In this document: in pieces, positions 61,845 to 64,000 of the stretch
Numbering within the stretch: position 1 is the first letter of the stretch
How the letters are laid out: each line of letters starts with the position of its first letter
Assembly: GCA_016208015.1 (NCBI GenBank)
Contig: JACQYW010000014.1
Coordinates: forward strand, 1 to 64,000
Length of the DNA: 64,000 nt
Direction of reading: 5' to 3'
From: Nitrosomonadales bacterium
GTDB taxonomy: Bacteria; Pseudomonadota; Gammaproteobacteria; Burkholderiales; Gallionellaceae
The notes under the pieces: model-generated
Seen by the model: only the letters and a program-made list of their open reading frames with translations
The model's database searches: none
Told to the model about the DNA's origin: nothing
Program-made: the position numbers and the translations under genes

Positions 61845-63325
61845 TGTCCAGCACCCTGTTATTCCTCAGCGCCGACTCCTTCCATGCCTCCCTCTGGCAG
61901 GGCGGCAAGCTGGGTGCGCCGCAATATTTTTCCAACGATGCCGATGGCCGCGAACAGTTCTCGCTTTACCTGAAACGGCATCGCAACCCCGCCTACCTGC
62001 TGGTCGATGTCATCGAGGAGGACTTCCGCCTCGAGACCGTGCCGCACCTGATCGGCCCTGCCCGCCGGGATCTGCTGGCGCGCAAATTCGAACAGTTCTA
62101 CCGCGGCTCGCCGTTCCGCCAAGCCACCCTGCTGCACCGCCAGGAGGAAGGCCGCCGCGACGACGAGATGCTGTTCTCCGCGCTGACCAACCCGCAACGC
62201 ATCTCCCCGTGGCTGGATGCCCTGCTGGCGAACCAGATCCCGCTGGTCGGCATCTACTCGCTGCCCAACATCAGCACGCCGCTGCTCAAGAACATCGATT
62301 CGGACCACGTGCTGCTGCTGTCCTGGGAAAAAGACGCCGGATTGCGGCAGACCTATTTCAACAGCAAGCGGCTGCACTTCTCCCGCCTGATCCCGATCAA
62401 CGGCGACAGTAACGCATTCAGCGAATCAGTCGCGACCGAGACACCGCGCACCCAGCAATACCTGAAGAGCCTGAGCCTGCCCCCGCCCGGCGAGGTGCTG
62501 GACGTGTATATCATCTGCCATGCGAACGACCGTGTCTCGCTGCAGGCGCACCTCGAAGCCAACAGCGACTTGCGCTACACCTATCTGGATATCCAGGAGC
62601 TGGCAAAACGCATCAAGTCCAAGAACGAATACACCAATTCGGACGCCACATCGCTGCTGCTGCACCTGCTTGCGGTCAATCCGCCTTCCAGCCATTACGC
62701 CAATTCCGATCACACGCATTTCCACCTGCTGGGCCAGTTCCGCCGCATCCTGTTCGGTGTGGCGGCGACGATCACTCTGGTCAGTGCACTGTGGAGCGGC
62801 CTCGCCATTTTGCAGGGCCGCGAATATGTCGCCGAGACCGAACCGATCCGCATGCAGACAGAACAGGCCCAGCAACAGAGCCAGCTGATCCAGCGCAGCT
62901 TCGCCAACTCCAGCGTTCCTGCCGCCGACATGAAGACCGCCGTGCTCATGGCGCGCAAGTTGAGCGGATACGCGCCGCCCCCGGAAGACATCCTGCTCGA
63001 ACTGACGCACGTGCTGGATCAGTTCAAGCAGATCAATGTCAACAAACTATCCTGGGAACCGAGCGCCGCAGACGCCGCGCCTTCCGCCTACCCGGCGCAG
63101 GTCATCACCTTCGACGGCAGCCTGAGCGGTTTCGGCACCGAGTTCCGCAGGGCGCTCGACTACCTGGAACGCTTCCAGCAAACGCTCATCCAGCGGGGGT
63201 ATACTGTCAAGGCCGAGAAAATGCCGCTGGATGTCAGCTCCCAGGGCAGCATCACCGGAGACATGCAAAGCAACAACAGTTCTGCGCAGTTCACGCTGAA
63301 GATCACCTGGAGACAGAAAGAATGA
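61844..63325 (+). CDS. MshI-like fused PilM/PilN-type platform protein
   Basis: 493 residues. A cytoplasmic N-terminal part with a weak actin/PilM-like look (LLFLSADSFHASLWQGGKLG; VGIYSLPNISTPLLKNIDSD), one membrane segment at about 303-322 (FGVAATITLVSALWSGLAIL) and a periplasmic PilN-like part (ILLELTHVLDQFKQINVNKL). Assigned mostly from position between mshG and the mshJ-like gene; sequence support is modest. Confidence 0.65.
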   Translation: MSSTLLFLSADSFHASLWQGGKLGAPQYFSNDADGREQFSLYLKRHRNPAYLLVDVIEEDFRLETVPHLIGPARRDLLARKFEQFYRGSPFRQATLLHRQEEGRRDDEMLFSALTNPQRISPWLDALLANQIPLVGIYSLPNISTPLLKNIDSDHVLLLSWEKDAGLRQTYFNSKRLHFSRLIPINGDSNAFSESVATETPRTQQYLKSLSLPPPGEVLDVYIICHANDRVSLQAHLEANSDLRYTYLDIQELAKRIKSKNEYTNSDATSLLLHLLAVNPPSSHYANSDHTHFHLLGQFRRILFGVAATITLVSALWSGLAILQGREYVAETEPIRMQTEQAQQQSQLIQRSFANSSVPAADMKTAVLMARKLSGYAPPPEDILLELTHVLDQFKQINVNKLSWEPSAADAAPSAYPAQVITFDGSLSGFGTEFRRALDYLERFQQTLIQRGYTVKAEKMPLDVSSQGSITGDMQSNNSSAQFTLKITWRQKE

Positions 63326-63918
63326 GCTTCTCCAAAAACGACCTGCCTTTCCTCAAGTACAGCCTGGGTGCTTTCGCGCTCAGCATCGCGCTGGCCGGCG
63401 CGATGACCAGTTACAGCGAAAGCTATCTCGAACAATCCCAGAAAGCCCGCATGGAAGTGCAGAAACAGCTTTCAGATGCACGCCTCCAGCTTGTCGCGAC
63501 GCAAGGCGACCAGGAGAACATGTCGTCCTACTCGCTGGAATATCTCGCGCTGCAGGACCAGAAAGTCATCGGCAACGAGCAACGCCTCGACTGGATAGAA
63601 GGCATGGAAAAACTGCGCCAGCAGGGCATCGTGCTCGACTTCAAGTACACCATCGCCCCGCAGCAGGCTTATGCTCCCAATCCCACCGTGGAGGCCGGCA
63701 ACTTCCAGCTCAACCGCAGCGACATGTCGATGCAGATCGACCTGCTGCATGAAGAACAACTGCTGCAATTCATCGCCGCCCTGCGCTCGCAAATGAAAGG
63801 CTGGTTCATGCTCGACGGCTGCAGCCTGACGCGTGCAGTCGCCGATAGCGAGGCTTCGCCGCTCAAAGCGGATTGCAAAGGCGGCTGGTTCACCATGAAG
63901 AACCGGAACATGCCATGA
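63322..63918 (+). CDS. MshJ/PilO-like protein
   Basis: 198 residues. A short cytoplasmic start, one membrane segment (YSLGAFALSIALAGAMTSYS), a coiled coil (about 36-75) and a ferredoxin-like periplasmic domain. Fits a PilO/MshJ role in aligning the platform with the secretin. ATGA overlap with the preceding gene and with the following one. Confidence 0.7.
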   Translation: MSFSKNDLPFLKYSLGAFALSIALAGAMTSYSESYLEQSQKARMEVQKQLSDARLQLVATQGDQENMSSYSLEYLALQDQKVIGNEQRLDWIEGMEKLRQQGIVLDFKYTIAPQQAYAPNPTVEAGNFQLNRSDMSMQIDLLHEEQLLQFIAALRSQMKGWFMLDGCSLTRAVADSEASPLKADCKGGWFTMKNRNMP

Positions 63919-64000
63919 GCAGATACCTGACCACGCTGATCATGCTGACACTGCTTCCCGCCGCCCATGCGGGCGAACTCGGTCGCCTGTTCAACACCCC
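63915..64000 (+). CDS. Start of an MshK-like secreted protein (cut by window edge)
   Basis: Only about 28 codons: MSRYLTTLIMLTLLPAAHAG then ELGRLFNTP. A signal peptide ends near AHAG, and the ELGRLFNTP start recalls MshK/PilP-type proteins, which have DPTRP-like segments. Overlaps the mshJ-like stop by ATGA. Confidence 0.55.
   Translation, partial: MSRYLTTLIMLTLLPAAHAGELGRLFNT

Overview
The window looks like a chromosomal stretch of a betaproteobacterium. I would guess Nitrosomonadales, possibly a Gallionellaceae-type (Sideroxydans/Gallionella-like) organism, but no marker here fixes the genus. The evidence is gene order that I know from Betaproteobacteria: tRNA-Tyr/Gly/Thr-tuf, argB-nucleotidase-slmA, mlaFEDCB-murA-hisG-hisD, xseB-ispA-dxs-folE2 and rpmB-rpmG. 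Genes are dense, many start codons overlap the preceding stop by 1 or 4 bases, and no phage, insertion sequence or CRISPR array is visible.

Layout. 0-0.5 kb: start of tuf and three tRNAs behind a strong promoter of stringent type. 0.7-4 kb: radC, a bacteriohemerythrin, coaBC-dut. 4-12 kb: a PEGA lipoprotein, a CBS protein and rppH on the minus strand, proS and a lytic transglycosylase on the plus strand, then a TlpA-like thioredoxin, YqhA and YihY membrane proteins and a HugZ-like protein. 12-17 kb: leuA with a leucine-containing leader ORF, an outer-membrane protein, slmA, a nucleotidase and argB. 17-22 kb: a copper block (two PCuAC-type proteins and a TonB-dependent copper receptor) divergent from a RegB/RegA-type redox two-component system whose kinase carries a His/Met-rich periplasmic loop. 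22-26.9 kb: an HDOD protein, a free-standing CZB protein, a penicillin-binding-protein homologue lacking two catalytic residues, then dat-ybeD-lipB and a small protein ending in a Cys motif. 26.9-30.1 kb: an accessory segment with lipoproteins, a DUF4442 protein, a gene-tail remnant and a toxin-antitoxin pair.

30-39 kb: an AddA/AddB-like helicase-nuclease operon headed by a 7Fe ferredoxin, a glutamine amidotransferase and htpG. The helicase gene contains several palindromic repeat elements read in frame; one is 52/55 identical to an intergenic repeat at 44.3 kb. 39-46 kb: folE2, dxs, ispA and xseB (isoprenoid precursors), a divergent Rieske oxygenase, an EamA permease and a SpoIIAA-like protein. 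46-53 kb: ribosomal proteins L33/L28, hisD, hisG, murA and the mlaFEDCB phospholipid-transport operon. 53-64 kb: a sigma-54-type response regulator followed by an MSHA-type type IV pilus assembly cluster (mshM, L, N, E, G, I-, J- and K-like), which runs off the end.

Main points for follow-up: the apparently leaderless leuA leader peptide and its possible base pairing near the leuA ribosome-binding site; the copper/redox regulatory block; the catalytically dead PBP5-like protein behind an operator-like repeat; and in-frame repeat elements in the helicase gene.
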